A stretch of DNA of 64,000 bases from Vicugna pacos (Eukaryota; Chordata; Mammalia; Artiodactyla; Camelidae): assembly GCF_048564905.1 (NCBI RefSeq), contig NC_132995.1, positions 61,992,639 to 62,056,638 on the forward strand. The letters run 5' to 3'. Shown piece by piece: positions 45,531 to 59,599 of this stretch. Within the stretch, counting starts at the first letter, position 1. Each line of letters starts with the position of its first letter. A program made the translations under genes and the position numbers. The notes under the pieces were generated by a model, which saw only the letters and a program-made list of their open reading frames with translations, had not been told where the DNA came from and ran no database searches.

Positions 45531-48500
45531 ATCTTAAGCATGAGGTGAGGGCATCTCTCTTGGTGCTGTGTAGGCCTGGGGGACAGGGGACACAGATAAA
45601 GTAAGACGGTCCTCCTACCCTCTTCAGTGCATCCTTTTTCATTTCTGTGTTCCACCCAGGTTCTGTAACCTCTCACCTGGTTTCTGGAGCTCTTATGCAG
45701 GTTTTTCATCCATGAATGATTGTTAAATTGGTGTTTTTATAGGGTGGTGAAGGCTGGAAACATCTCTTCCATTTTGCTGATTCAGTTATTTTTTAACATT
45801 TACTGTAAACTTGATCTGTCAAGAGTTCATTCCTACCCACTCTGATTCTCAGTGGCTCCAGAAGCTACAGAACCTGGATCAGTCTGAAAATCACTCAGCT
45901 CATCCCGCTGAGAGGGGGCCAAGAAAACAGTATGGAAATCTCAAGTTTTCTCCTGGTTTCTTCAGTGAGGTTCACAAATATAGCAGAGGAAAATATTAAT
46001 ATTGGGCATAGTATCAATATTATGCATGCAAATGTGTTCATTCTCCTTGCAAATTAAAATTAAAATGAGACTTTGGAAAGTCTTTATGTTCATTCATTCA
46101 CCTGTTTGTTTAGGAGAAAACAGTATGGAGATCTGAGGATTTATATAGAAAATCAGTGTGTTTGGTTTTGGGATGCATACAGAGCTTTGTACTTTGTGAA
46201 ACTAGGATAAATCAGTGGTTCCCAAATAGCTGTCATTGGACCAGGGCGAAACTAGCTGCAGTCAGAGGTAGGGAGCCTGGAAAAAGCTAAAATTTGAGTT
46301 TATTCTAAGCGAATCAGTCTAGAGTTGGAACTTGATAAAGTAAGGGCTTACTATAAGAATTAGAATTAGATTTCAATAGTTTTAGTAGAAAAAAGATTTC
46401 CTAGGACTTTTCAGCTACTTATAATTAGTCAAATAAACTAGATTAAGTGATGAGATCTTACAGAAATTTTCTAGCACTTAATGAAAGATTTTCCGTCACA
46501 GGGCAACCAAGATGTGAAAAATAACTAACCATGTGATTGATCATTGGATATTGATGCTTCCAGGTTTCCCAGGCTAAAATCTACACCCAGCATAATGTCT
46601 GAATGTGCAGCTTTTAGCCATTCATTTTCTGAGGGTCCTTGAGCTGTAGTCAGTCAGAAACAAAAGTGACTCCAAGGATTATCCTTTCCAGCAGCTTTTA
46701 CTCTGAGCTCCGTAGAGTCTGGCGTTCCCTGGATTCCCATGAAAGGCAGCCTGGTGAGAACAGATGGTTCCAGGCACCCATACCAGCTTCAGCCAGTTCA
46801 TGTTTATGTGTGTACACATGGCGCTTCTCTTAATTTGCATTTGAAGAAAGTGTTCTGAAATATTCAAAACAACAACAAAAATTTTGAAACCTACCTTTCA
46901 ATTTTAATTTCCTCCTTTTAGAGAAGAGAAACTCTTGGCCCACTAATGCTTAACTAAACTTTACAATAGGTATGTCTGTATAGGAAAAACGTAGTCTATA
47001 TAGGGTTCAGGGAGGTCCTCTCCAGTGGCATGTTCCGGGCATTCACTCATGGTCCCAGAACTTATTATACCCTATGGATAAGGTGAGACTATTGTATATG
47101 CTAAATAGAGCATCAACTTTTAAATTGTATAAAAGAAAATCAATTTAAAACAGATTAATGGACTGTTTATGTCAGCTACTTTATAAATATTATTATGGCA
47201 TGGTTTCTCATAACTTGTGTCCTTTGTGACAGAGACAAACGCATTAACAAATTGTTCTTTTTTACCGAAAACTGAAAATTTGAATAAAAATTATAATTGT
47301 ACCAAACTTACAGTGCAACAAAACTCTGAAGAATATGAAAGTATATAAGAAAGTGTATAAAGCAGAAAATGTAAGTACCTACTCATTCTCTAAAGAAATC
47401 ACTGTCATAGTTTGGCATGTATCACTCTTAATCCTTCTCCCCACTCTATGCATGCACGAACACACGCACGTTAACAATTAAAGCATCCTTATGTGTCACC
47501 AATCAAGATACACCAATTTACAGGCCCTTTCAACAGCTACAATTCTCCACTGACAGGTATTTTAGTTGCTTCTGACTTTCACAATTACAGTCAATACTGC
47601 AGTGAGATGAGTTTGCACACAAAAACGTGCGTTTACTACTTCTGCACCACTCTTCGAAACATTCTTGTTTATACTCCCTCCAACAGTCTGTGATGTGGGT
47701 CTGTTACTCCCATTCTCACAAATAATAGTTATTGTCAGGCCTTTATATCTTCTATATTAAAAAAAAGATGCCTTATACTAATTTATATTAGAATTAAAAG
47801 TTGAGCAATTATTTTATTTATGTATTGGCCAAGGCTATTTCTCCTCTGAGTTGCCTGCCCATTCATATTGGATTGTCTGTCCATCTTTTTGGTATTGCTT
47901 TTTAGTTTTTTTTTTTTTGGTATTATATAAATTCATCTTTTCTCTCATATTTAATTTTCCCCATTTTGTTCACTTCATCTTTTGTTTATATTCTCTTTGT
48001 GCCATTAAGAAAATACTTTTTTTAAAGTCTGATCTGTTGATCTTCATTTATAGCTTCTGCATCTAACTGGGGAAAGAGGAGGTAGGTGAGAGCTATGTCC
48101 ACGCAGGATAAAGCAGCAGAGAATGAAATATGCACAGCGCAGCAGTGCAAACAGAGGGAGGGCTGTAGCTAGAAGGTGACTGCAGTGCCCCGGTAGGAAC
48201 CAGGCTGGCTTCCTCCAGAAAGAATGCTTTCAGTGGGATTAGAAAGCGGGTCTGGGCTTGACTCTGGTGCAGAAGAAGAGCCGGAAGCATGCATTGCTGC
48301 AGACCTCAGGGAAGTCCTGAGGTGGGAGCAAGAGTGAGTGGGAGCCTTAATGGGCATCACAGGAACTGAGGATCACCCAAAGTGGGAGTGTGATGTTGTC
48401 CATTTTTGTTACAATGCCAGGTTTAAACGCCAACTCTGGGTCATCTTGATTTACAGGGACGTAGGAAGGCAAGATCTAGCTCTGTTTCAAACCCCAGGGA

Positions 48501-49412
48501 AGACCTGAATCCCTAAAGCTGGAAAAAAACTATACTTCTTAACCCAAGGTTTGGTCAGAAATGTTTTTTAGGGATTTAAGGAAAAGATTCAACACCCAGT
48601 TCTGCCAGAGGAGGAAATAAAAATGAAGGATGACTTTTTATTAGTCAGTGAGGGACGTGAGGCACTGTCACTGGTCCAGGGAGAATTCCGGGCTCAGATC
48701 CCTGCAGCGCGGCTGAAGCACCACCAGCCAGCCTGGACCGGGAGAGAGCCGCGGCAGCAGGAGGCCAGAAGCAGCGCCCTCTTGTGGTGGTTGGTAGGTG
48801 GCTCAGTACCTGGGCTTGCGTCCTGAGAAGGTGCTGTGTCCCCCAACCTCTCAGTCTCTTCTTGGGATAGAGATGTCTTAGAAAAACAGAGAGGATGAAT
48901 AGGGGGAAAGGAATGAATCCATCACCTGGCTCACTGTGGAAATAGGTATGGACCAAAAAGGGGGTGGGAACAGAGGCACAACACCAGGGGAAAATGCAAA
49001 GCAAGGGTGAAGAAGTGTTCTGTTCTAAATACGGCAAAATGAGTTTTTCTGGTTTGCCTCAACTTGCAGACATTCCTGAGGCTTGGCGCCTCCCCACCTT
49101 GCTTTCTGGGACCTGGTTCAGGCCTAAACCTGGTGTAACAGAAAGGGGCTTTTGTTAATGGGCCTCAAGGCAGAGGAAGAGACAGGCTCTTGCAGCATAT
49201 GTCAGCCTGGGGACACACGGGATGTGTGCTAAGAAAGGCCTGTCTACAAGGCAGGACACGGAGGGAGGTCAAATGAGGCCAAGTATCCACGCAGAGAAGA
49301 GGGGCCAGGACAGGTTCACAGAGAGATATTTGCTCTCTGGTGAGAGGAGTTGCCCTGTGAGACACCCAGAGGGCCTAAATAGAAAGACTCAGCCCAAAAT
49401 AAGCACTAGAGA
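45531..49412. other. Intergenic, mostly unassigned
   Basis: A weak L1-like stretch may span about 47290-47720. A 130-codon minus-strand frame at 48645-49037 has no recognised relative. CHI3L2 exons 1-4 were looked for and not seen. Confidence 0.35.
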
Positions 49413-49535
49413 GGGGGTGGGGGGAAAGGTTGAGCTCAGTGGTAGAGCCCATGCTTAGCATGCATGAGGTCCTGGGTTCAATCTCCAGCACCTCCATTAA
49501 AAATAAAATAAAATAAAATAAAAAAATTTTAAAGT
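49413..49535 (+). repeat. Camelid tRNA-derived SINE (Vic-1 type)
   Basis: Same body as the copy at 6.15 kb: GAGCTCAGTGGTAGAG, GCTTAGCATGCATGAGGTCC, GGTTCAATCTCC, then an AAAAT repeat tail. No clear target duplication was found. Confidence 0.85.
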
Positions 49536-52500
49536 ACTAAGGTGGAAGGAAACAAACTGAAGGAGACACTCAATTACCCACCTGTCTGAGAGCCCCTTCT
49601 GCATGAGAAATTAACTGTCAAACTTGAGCCAAAAATGTCTTGCACAGTCTTCTGGACTTTGTGTGTGAGACTGAACTATGGTGAAGTCATTGAGTCATAG
49701 ACCCTAGCCCTTCCCCCTCTCCACTAAGTGGAAATGTGAGGTCATGACTGTTTCTCGCTCCCCACCGTACCTTCAGGACTTGTTGCAAACAAAACAGAAT
49801 CTCAGTATGTCACCGTTAAATAGACAAGTGTAAGAATAAGTGAACAGGTCATTCATCTGTGCCCTTCCAGCCAGCCCTTGTCCACAGCAGGTCCACTTGG
49901 TAGTGCATCATTGATAAACAGATGAATGAACGAGAGATCTTTGCGAGCCCAGGTTGGTGGTTATTAAGCTGGCGGTAAGCTCAAAGATGTTACATACAGG
50001 CTTGTATAGGTTGAACCACTGGTGGGAACTTGAATCAAATACAGGATGTGGGCTGCGCGCTTCTTGCCTTCCTATTTTAGAGGGTGGGGGTTGAGCACTG
50101 AAAGTGCCTCTGATTTGTTAGTGGGCCCCTTGCAGGGGCTGCCAGAGCTGCAGAATTGAAAGCTGGGGGAGGAAGGAGGAAAAGCAGGATGTAAGCCCCA
50201 GCTGGAGATAAAAAGGAAGCTGTTGTGAGGCGCTCATGCCATAGATAGTGGAGCCAGATTCCTGGAGGGGGCCTGAGATAAATAATCACACAGCATCTGC
50301 CCATGGGCCTGCCGCAGCTCTTTGTAGACGTAAGCCAGGGAAGAGGGAAGTTCTTTATAGAGCAAGGATGATAAGAGGACCTCCCCTGTGGGTTGGTCTG
50401 TGAGGACTCATGTTGGCTGTGCGTGTGAAACTTCTAGCACTGTGCCTGGATCTGAATGTACACTCAGTAAATAACTAATGTTATTTTCCAATGCATTCTG
50501 GATGCTCATTTCAATTTTCTGCCACACTGGTAAAGAAGGGAAGTGGAGAGTTGTGAGGAGTTAGAACTGGTGTATGGGGTGACCTTCCGTGGAGTCATCA
50601 CCCACTGCCTGACCCGGCGGCCCTGGCTGCAGGGAACCTGGCCTGGACGTGCCTGCCAAAGCCCAGTGGTGGTTCCCTATGTCACAGGTTAGGTTCCACA
50701 GTAACAGATGTGGAGTCGCAGCCTGGGCACAAGTCATTTATCAGGAATCATCACCTGTGAAAAGGAGGGAGAAGGGGCAGGACTGGGCGGGGGGCAAAGC
50801 TGAGTGGCGATGCAGCCCTGACAGAGCTTCAGCCAACCTGGCCAGGAGCTTGAGAACGAGTGGAGTCCATCTGAGTCATCCTGCTTCAGATTAAAATGCC
50901 TAGGCCTTTATCCTGCTACCTAATTTAGTCCCCAGATGTGAGTCGCCCTCCTAAGGGTGTGACCTGGGGCTAGAGGGCTATCTGTACCTGAGGCCGACCC
51001 TGAAAAGCAGCAGCAGGAGGTGTCTGCCAACGCCAGTCCCTAGAACGAGTGCTCCCAGAGCAAAGAGGCTTTTTCTTGGTGACCCTCTGCCCCTCGGGGC
51101 CTGACACACAGAGGCAGGTGTTTAGCACTCTGCTGATTTTCGGGTGAATCCCATTTGCTTAAGTGTTGCTGTTCACAGCACCATTTCCTAGACATGGGTT
51201 CATTGTGTTGCATGTTGATGTGAGGGGCCTTTGGAGCAAATATGAGGCAGATGTCACAGTGGGGAGGATCACATAGCTCATCTCACTGGCTCATGGTGGA
51301 GTGGGTCTCAGCCCTTCTAAATGGTCTGTTACACTTGGGCCTGGAAGACCTTTCCCAGCTAGTCTGAAATAGGGCATGGGGAGGTATTGGAGGGGAGCAG
51401 GCTGAAGAAGTCAGTATTCTGTTAGAAGACAGGGACTGGGGGAAGTGAAGGCTAAGAGGAGCTAAGCTGGGGGCAAATGGTATGATTTGAGCATAAAGAA
51501 CAGCCTGAGAATGCAAAACACCTGGCCGCTCCTAGTAACAATGGCAGCTTTGTCACAGGCAAATGATCTCCTCGCTCTGAGTTTCAGTTCCTTTATCACG
51601 TGCCAATGTGCTCGCACTCAACTCATATCCTAGTAACTAGCATAGAGGCTGAAGTGCACAACACATTTCAGAAGGGTTTGTGGCCACTTCCAGTCACAAC
51701 TAAGTAGCCAACTAGAAAACGAGATGAAACATGTGAAACCACTGTTTTCAGACAGCAGGCAGCGTGCAGTGCATGGCTGTGAACCCCAAGAGAAGGAAAA
51801 CCAATGAGGTGAGCAATACTGCTCCCCCAGATTTCTGCCTTGGGACAGTTTCCAGACTGCAACACAAGGAAGGGGGACCTATGCAGAGCATGACCTGAGA
51901 GGACAAAGATTGGCATTGAAAGAGGCTGGGATGTATGGATTAATGCAACAGAATACCAGAGACAAGGGAGCAGTAGAGAAAAAGAGCTTCAGAAATCTGT
52001 GTGATTCCCCTGGGTCTCGGGGTGAATGCAAAGCTGTACATACAAAGGGTGAAACCCCAGAGGGATGGGCAAAATTCCATCACCAAAGGAAAACACAGCA
52101 CCGCGGAGCTGAGAGCTGACCAGCCACGAGAGCTTGCACAAGGCTGGGAGACACTGATGTAGGACTGGCCAGGGTGGAAAGTCTTGGTTGAGCAGTTGGA
52201 AAATTAAACTGGGACCTCAGAAGTTTCAATGCTTAGTAAAGGGCACACTGGCCCTAAAGACAGCTTCCCTAACAAAGCCTGAACACAAGCTGCAAATCAT
52301 TCAAGCCCCAATCTGCCGGTAAACTGACCACCTGCCAACAGAATCTACACATTTGATGACATAAGAGTTACAGCAGTCAGCATCCAATAAAACGTGGCTA
52401 GATACAGGAAAGTACAGGAAACATGACTAATAACCAGGAAGGAAATGTGTCAATAGAAATACACCTAGAAATGACAGAGATTGACACACAAGGGCCTTAA

Positions 52501-54849
52501 AGCAGCTACGTTAAATACGTTCAAGGACTTAAAGGGAAACATGAATATAATTGCCAACTGAAGACTGTCACTCGCTACCTGGCATTAGCCAGTGCAGTCA
52601 CCGACCTGCAGCACACCTTGAAAGGAGTTCAGGCTGGAGATCAGGAATGAGGTCCTCTGTGCTCTGGGAAAACGGGCAGAACAGGCCTTCAGACAGTTAA
52701 ATATTTTCAAGAGAAAATTTTATGAACCCGGATTCTTGCATCTTCCCATACTTAGAAAAACATTAATCATTAACTGAGATATCTGATCCTCGTGACTAGT
52801 AGCAACCATCTACCGAGATGTGTGCTTGGTTACATGGACCCCTTCTCCAGAATCACGTGTATACTGACCTCCCCCTTGCCTCCTCAGAGCAGGTCCTCAG
52901 AGCTGTGTGAGAGGCTGCCTCCCGGGCTGTCGTCCTCAGTAAGTCCCCAGATAAAACCGAAAATTCACATCTTTCGCATTGTGCATTTTTATTTCAGTCT
53001 TTTTTTTTTTCATGATGAACAGAGAAATAGAAACCATGAGGGGAAAAAAGGAAACTCAAGAGCTGAAAAATACAAAATTCAATGTGATCAATTCACTGGA
53101 CGGGCGTACAAGTAGATCCCGAAGGGGGAAACCCCGGCAAACCTGAAGGCGGAGAAACAGCAGCTGTCTAACACCGGGAGCTGCATCATGCAGGTGACTT
53201 TTAGGTCGTTCTAAGAAGTTCAGCTTCTACTCTGAGTAACGTGAATGTCATTGGAGGGTTTTGATAAGAGGGGCGAGACCATCTGACTTACATTTTATGG
53301 AATCACTTTGGCTGCTGTGTTGAGAATAGACTGAAGAGGCAAAAGGTTAGACACAGATGGCCTGTCAAGAGAATATCACAATATTCTGTGTGAGAGATGC
53401 TGGTGGCTTAAACCACGTTAGTAACAGCAGGGGAAATGGGAAGTTGTTGAAATTTGGGATATATTTTGATGGCAGAGCAGATGGGATTTTTTTCATGCAC
53501 TAAATTGGGAATCAAAAATGATGTCAAAATGTATATACTGAGCCATTAACTGTGTCTGGAGAGCAAAACCTATGTATCAGTCAGGACTGCACTTAGATAT
53601 GTATGACAGAAAACCTAAGGAGGCTTATTTGTTTCACATAACTGGTTAGACCAAGGCTGGTCAGCTACTCCAGGTTACAATTATTACCCCAGGCTCTTGC
53701 TATCTTTCTATTAAACCATACTTATCAGATTATATCTTTGTCCTTTCTCTTGTGCCTCATGGTCCCAAAATGGCTGCTGTACTTCCAGGCATAATGTCAG
53801 TGTTCCAGGAAAGAAGCAATGGCAAAGGGACAAAAGGGGCCCTGCCAGTTGAGTTTGTCCCTTTTTACCCAAGAAAGCAAAAACTTTCCTGGAAGCCACA
53901 TCCAGCAAACTTCCCCTCATATCTCATTGGGTCAGGTAGCCAACCTTAGGAGAATGAGAGTACTATGTGCGCTCTAGGCAAACTGCAATTCACTCCTTAT
54001 GGCCAGAAGAAGGGATCTTCTCTCTGTAAAGTCAAAGGATTTCTACTGGTAGCTGACCACATCCAGGTTCTATTAGCAGAGCAGAAGGGCCATGCTGCAG
54101 GAAGAATGTTAGGTTGGTGATGGACAATTTCTATCATTGATTGCTTTTTGTGATTTTGTTACACACCCCCCTCCAAGTGTCTGGCAAATGTATACAATAA
54201 ACATGTACTTGCTGTAATGTTGGCAGGCTGGCATAGAGATTTTGAAAGACTTCATAAACAAGAAAGAAAGACATAAGAGGGAGAGGGAGGGGAGAAAGGG
54301 GGGCATTTTGGTTTCAGATTGCTAAAAAAATGACCTGTGAGGGGAGCAATGCACTGGGGACTCATGAAGTCTGAAGAGATGGTAGGCCAGGTTGGCCATC
54401 TCATTCATTTTAGGTTACCTTGAGGAACAAAGGAAGTGTAGAGTGAATAACCAATATAGTAACCATGAGAAAAAAAATGCATGTTATATTAAAGCCGAAG
54501 GCAGAATCCCCTTTGGAGAAGAACTTTTGTTGTTGTTAGCAGAACACTTGCAGAATCACTCCATTCTGGAAAGTTAGGTCTCAGGATCTGGTTTAGAGAG
54601 CAAAAAAAAATGAACCAAAGAAAACAAAATAGCTTTGCAAAATAAAGTAAGAAAAATCTTGAGTTCTGATTGGCTGTACAAGAGGCGACAGAAATGGATC
54701 CTGGGAACTGGGAAGGAAAGGGGCAAAATGAAAATTGATGGGGGACAGTTATGCAACCCTCACAGCCAATGCGTTATTTGCCCCCTCCCTACATAGCTTT
54801 CAAGTGGCAGAGCCAGGATTGATTGATTGATTGATTTAAAATCTCATTC
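49536..54849. other. Intergenic, mostly unassigned
   Basis: A possible L1M 5' fragment lies at about 52380-52560 (CTTAAAGCAGCTACGTTAAA). A TGAT simple repeat sits near 54818-54835. Nothing protein-coding is supported. Confidence 0.35.
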
Positions 54850-55890
54850 TTTGAATTTTATTTTTACATTTTGAATTTCAACATTATTAAGGCATAATTG
54901 ACATACAATTGTAGTAAACTTAAACTATATGTCATGGTGGTTTGATATATATATATATACACAGTAAAAGGATTCTTTCCATGTAGTTAACGCACACATC
55001 ACCTCAAATATTTATCTTTTTTTTTGTGTGTGAGAACACATAGTTTCTACTCTCTTCAAAAATATCAATTATACAGTAAGTGTTGTCAACTATAGTCACC
55101 GTATTCAACATTAGATCCTCAAAAAGAACAAAATACCTAGAAATAAACTTAATCAAGGTGGTTACCTATACTCTGAAAACTGGAAAACATTGATGAAGAA
55201 AATTAAAATTGAAGATGATACAAAGAAATGGAAAGATAGCTTGTGCTCTTGGATTCGAAGAATAAACATTATCAAAATGGCCACACTACCCAAAGGAATC
55301 TACAGCTTCAATGCAACCCCTGTCAAAATACTCATGACATTCTTTACAGAACTAGAACAAACAATTCCAAAATTCATATGGAACCATAAAAGACTCTGAA
55401 CAGCCAAAGCAATCTTTTGCAGGTCTTTTTTTCCCTCTTCTTTTTGTTCTCTTTTCTTATGGTTTGATGCCTAGAGAAGTTCCTTTAACATTTGTTGTAA
55501 AGCTGGTTTGGTGGTGCTGAATTCTTTTAGCTTTTGTTTATCTGTGAAGAATTTGATTTCTCTATCAAATCTGAATGAGAGCCTTGCTGGATAGAGCGTT
55601 CTTGGTTGTAAGTTTTTCCCTTTCATCACTTTAAACATATCTTGCCATTCCCTTCTGGCCTGTAGAGTTTCTGCTGAAAAATCAGCTGATAACCTTATGG
55701 GAGCCCCCTTGTATGTTATTTGTTGCTTTTCTCTTGCTAATTTTAATATTTTCTCCTTATCCTTAATTTTTGTCAATTTGATGACTATGTGCATTGGTGT
55801 TTTCTTCTTTGGGTTGATCCTCTGTGGAAGTCTCTGTGCTTCCTGGACTTGGATGACTGTTTCCTTTCCCAAGTTGGGGAAGTTTCTGGT
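54850..55890. repeat. Composite L1 with an inverted segment
   Basis: Three L1 parts abut: a minus-strand 3' UTR (about 54850-55120), a plus-strand ORF2 segment (55122-55413; [19 protein letters not shown]), and a minus-strand ORF1 C-terminal part (55471-55872) that stays open for 133 codons (RLSADFSAETLQARREWQD). The mixed orientation suggests twin-priming inversion or nested insertion. Confidence 0.8.
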
Positions 55891-57717
55891 TATTAAGAGC
55901 CAGGATTTAAACGCAGGAATTCAAAGCCCAGTGTGCCTTCTGCCTGCAGCACCCCACCACCCTACCCTCAGTCAGCAGGACGGAGTTCCAGTTTGAACTG
56001 GGAAGCAGTTGGCTGATCATTCACAAACTCTCCATCTCCAGCTATGGAAAGACTGTGAGGTGAAGGCCCACCTCAGTCGTGAACTGAAGTATCACGTGCT
56101 CCGGCAGGAAGCCCCATTATGACCTTGGGGAACAGACAGTTTCCTCCGGTTAGTGTTGTGGGTGAAGGTTCCACCTCCTTCCCCAGAGCAAGCTGGTAAA
56201 CAACCTTAGCCCCTCCTCCCACCCCTAGACCTGCAACCAGGACTGTTGCTAGAGCAACTGATTCTTTCCATTTCCTGATAAGCAGGGGACTGGTATCTGG
56301 GCCCCCTGTGGAATAAGTACCAATTTGAGTTTGGTTTCTTTTGTGCGCTGTTACAGAGAAAAAAAGAGAAAGAAAGCAAAAGGAAAACAAAACAGGTTTT
56401 AACTGCACAGCCCCATTCACCACGGGAAGCTGATACTCGTGGTTTCTCAGGTATTCACATCTTGATTGCTGCTCAGACCTCACACCCTTCGTGTGGTCCA
56501 TGAGCATGCTGAGTACTGCTCCATTCTGCTTCCTCTCAGCTGCAGGGACACAAGAGAGCTCTGTTAAACATACCTCTGATGTAAGTGGCAACCGTATTAA
56601 CACAGATATCCCAATTACTCAAAGCATTTTTGTAACTAAAATCCCCCTTGGTCTTCACAGGAAGCCTGCTGTTTATGTTGGGTGTGAAAGCTCCTCTGAG
56701 CACTGAGATGCTACTGCCTTGGAGCCAGGTTCAGGTTTGTGTAGTTCAATCCGCAGCACCAACCAAGGTACCTGGGACACAGGAAAGACTCAGGAAATGA
56801 GAGCTGTGAGAAAAAGTGTTACAGTGAGATGTGAAACGAGAGGAGTGGTGATATGATGAAGTAGGTTGCGGCTTTTTTCAGCTCTTAGAGAAGTCTGATA
56901 TGGGCATCCACTGAGGCTGAGGCTGGTCCTTATTTTTGGGTCAGTGTGTAAATCCCAAGAGGGTGAACTCCCCGAGGGCACTGAGTTTGAGCAGCTCTGT
57001 TCAGCAGAGTCCACTTTGGGGACAGGTGTCAATTTGGTATGTATAGCTAAATAGACATGTGGGCACCTATGTGAGTTCATGTGTACATACACACCTATGT
57101 GCATCTATCTCTTTAAAAATGACTGAGACACAAGACAAAATAATATTTTCTGCAGAGGCCAAAGGAAGGGAGAAGAGAGCAGTCTCTGAGACCCAAGTGG
57201 GCAGCCTTGGTCGTGAGGGGAATGCCAGTCCTGCCTCCAGCCTTTCTACCCAACCATCTTTCTCACTTCCCTTCAGGTCCCTGCCCATTATGACCTTCCT
57301 CCTTTTTCCACACGATGTCTTTCAAAGCCTTTCATCATTTCCTTAGCTTCCCCTACTCGATGGTCATGGTCAAGGTTGTTTGGCACAGTTCCCTTCTGAG
57401 CCAGGCAGGGGCAAGGGGAGAGGAAGGGACTCAGGGTGTGGGTTTGTACCTTCTTGGGCTCTGTTCTCAGGGTGACCATGGGTAGTTGGTGGTTGATGTC
57501 ATTAATCAGTCAATGAACAAGTATTTACTGATGTCTGTGTTCCAAGGCTGTGCTCATTGCTCTCTCTAGTATCTGCTCATTAAGGGGGAAAAAGAGAAAA
57601 AAAATTGAAGACAGTTATCCATCAGATCCCTTCCTTGAGCTGAAGATAGGGGCTTGGACACTCAAGTCCCAGGTTCTTATCCTGATAGTCGCTAATCAAT
57701 TGTATAATAACAAGGCT

Positions 57718-57720
<3 letters not shown>

Positions 57721-57767
<47 letters not shown>
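57721..57767. repeat. (CA)n microsatellite
   Basis: About 23 perfect CA units; likely length-variable between animals. Confidence 0.97.
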
Positions 57768-57769
<2 letters not shown>

Positions 57770-58027
57770 CCTGGGAGGCCAAAGACTAAGTTTTCAAGAC
57801 GGGGATTTTCCTGCTGCTGAAACCATGCCTGCAGTGGTGGCAGCCCTTGACAGGGACAGCCTGGGGCATAGGATGCCTCCGATAGTGTCTCTTCTGACTT
57901 GACATTCTACAATTCTAGGTTCTTTCTGTCAAGACCTGGCAAGAATATAGTTAACGAGACAAGTGAGATGTAGAGAAAGAAAAAGGGTGTGGAATAAAGG
58001 GATTTTACTGTGGTCAATAAATAAGGA

Positions 58028-58109
58028 CATTTCATTGCAATTTGTTCATTTCATTGCATTTCATTCCAAATTCATTGCATTTCATTCAATTCATTGCATT
58101 TCACTGCAA
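58028..58109. repeat. Small minisatellite, CATTTCATTGCA type
   Basis: Imperfect repeats of ATTTCATTGCA-like units, alternating with ATTCCAAATTC variants, over about 80 bases. Confidence 0.8.
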
Positions 58110-59599
58110 GGAGAAGAGAAGCTCAAATGAGCCAGTCAAAACTCATGTGGAAGACATCTCAGTAAACATGTTATAAAAGATCACTGTTCAAAATATCAAA
58201 AAGGTGATAGAAGATGCACTAAACTGGAAGAAAAGGTATAGGGTTGAGAAGACTATAAGAAGAGTTAAGCTTATTAATTTATGGCTCATCTAGAGTAATT
58301 TTAGATTTACTGCGTAAGCCTTGTTTAGCCATCTCAAACCAAACTTTGACTCTGAAATGTTAGTTACTGTAGTCATGGGACAGAGATGGTTTTTAAGTTT
58401 CCCTCAGTGGGACGAGAAAAATATGTAGTTCCGGGGAAATGTACAAGTAGACAAGGAGGCAATAAATAGATGAATGTAGGATCAGTACTTTGGGTAAATT
58501 GTGTTCATTCAGGTAAAGTAATGTATCTTCATGGTGCTGGTTTGGTTCTGTTCTGTCCACTTGCCACACATTTCGCAGGTAGATATGTTTGATTTACAAG
58601 ACTCGTTTACACGTTTAGGAGATGTGATTGTTGGATTAATATGTCTTCCCTGCCAGAAATTTGCATAGTTGGAGAACTCAGTCGTTTTGCACTTCTAAAT
58701 GTAGAAATGTCTAAGGATCTTCGATGAATTACAAAGCCATGCATGATCTTCATGTAGGGGCCCCTTCTTTTCCTGCTACAACGGTGAATGGGGGGCTTAT
58801 TTCCCTATAATTTCTGTAGAATTATCTGCCTTATCTCTAAGGGGTCATTCACATCGCTGAGGACTTTTAGTAGCTGTGACTTCTCTTATGATGAGCTTCT
58901 GTCCCATACATGAAAAAGCAACAATAAGAATAGCAACAAAACCCAAACTGACTGGGGAATTCCTCGGTGTGGAAGGTAGGGCAGTTTAGGAGCAGCAAGC
59001 AGACTGGCCTGACTGTAATCACACAAGATATCTGTCCTAGGACATCGTGGGAAGCTTTGAGGACCAGATCACTTGTCAGCTCAAGAACCTAGAGATAAGG
59101 TTCCCATCCTAGTGGGAATTTAAAGTTTCACTTTACCTGCTGTGTGACCTTGGGCAAATTTCTTAGCATCTCTGAACCTGTTTTGTCATCTGCCAAGCAG
59201 AGCTAGTAACACCTAGCTCAAAGGGTTATTAGTAATGCTGATTTGCAATAATATTTGTAAAGTGCTTAGCATAGTTCCTGGAACATATAAAGAGCTCAAT
59301 CCATGGGAACTGTCTGTTCCTATTAAGTGAATGGCCAAAGAGGACTAAGAAACTCCTAAGTTATTATCAAGGTGTTGGGACAGTAGTTCGGCTCATCAAA
59401 TACATACTAACCATGAACTAATGTCATAGTCATAGCACTGGGGTTTATTCATATTTGTTCAACAAACATTTATTAAGCAGATGTTTTTTAGGGACATTGG
59501 TTTTGCCTGTTGGTTGTTCAGAGCCCTGACTAGTACTGAAAAGACACCTCCAAATTCTTACACTTTTGTTCTTTTTCTTCTGAGTGTATTCTGTATTCA

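Larger units (their letters stand above)
55891..59599. other. Intergenic, unassigned apart from simple repeats and one MIR
   Basis: Contains the CA run, the minisatellite and an MIR at about 59135-59320 (CTGTGTGACCTTGGGCAAAT). Small open frames have no recognised relatives. Confidence 0.4.

Noticed and set aside
48645-49037. 130-codon minus-strand frame
   Set aside because: Low-complexity composition in part, no recognised motif and no gene context.
57721-58109. CRISPR-like array
   Set aside because: The repeats are simple microsatellite and minisatellite DNA in a mammalian genome.
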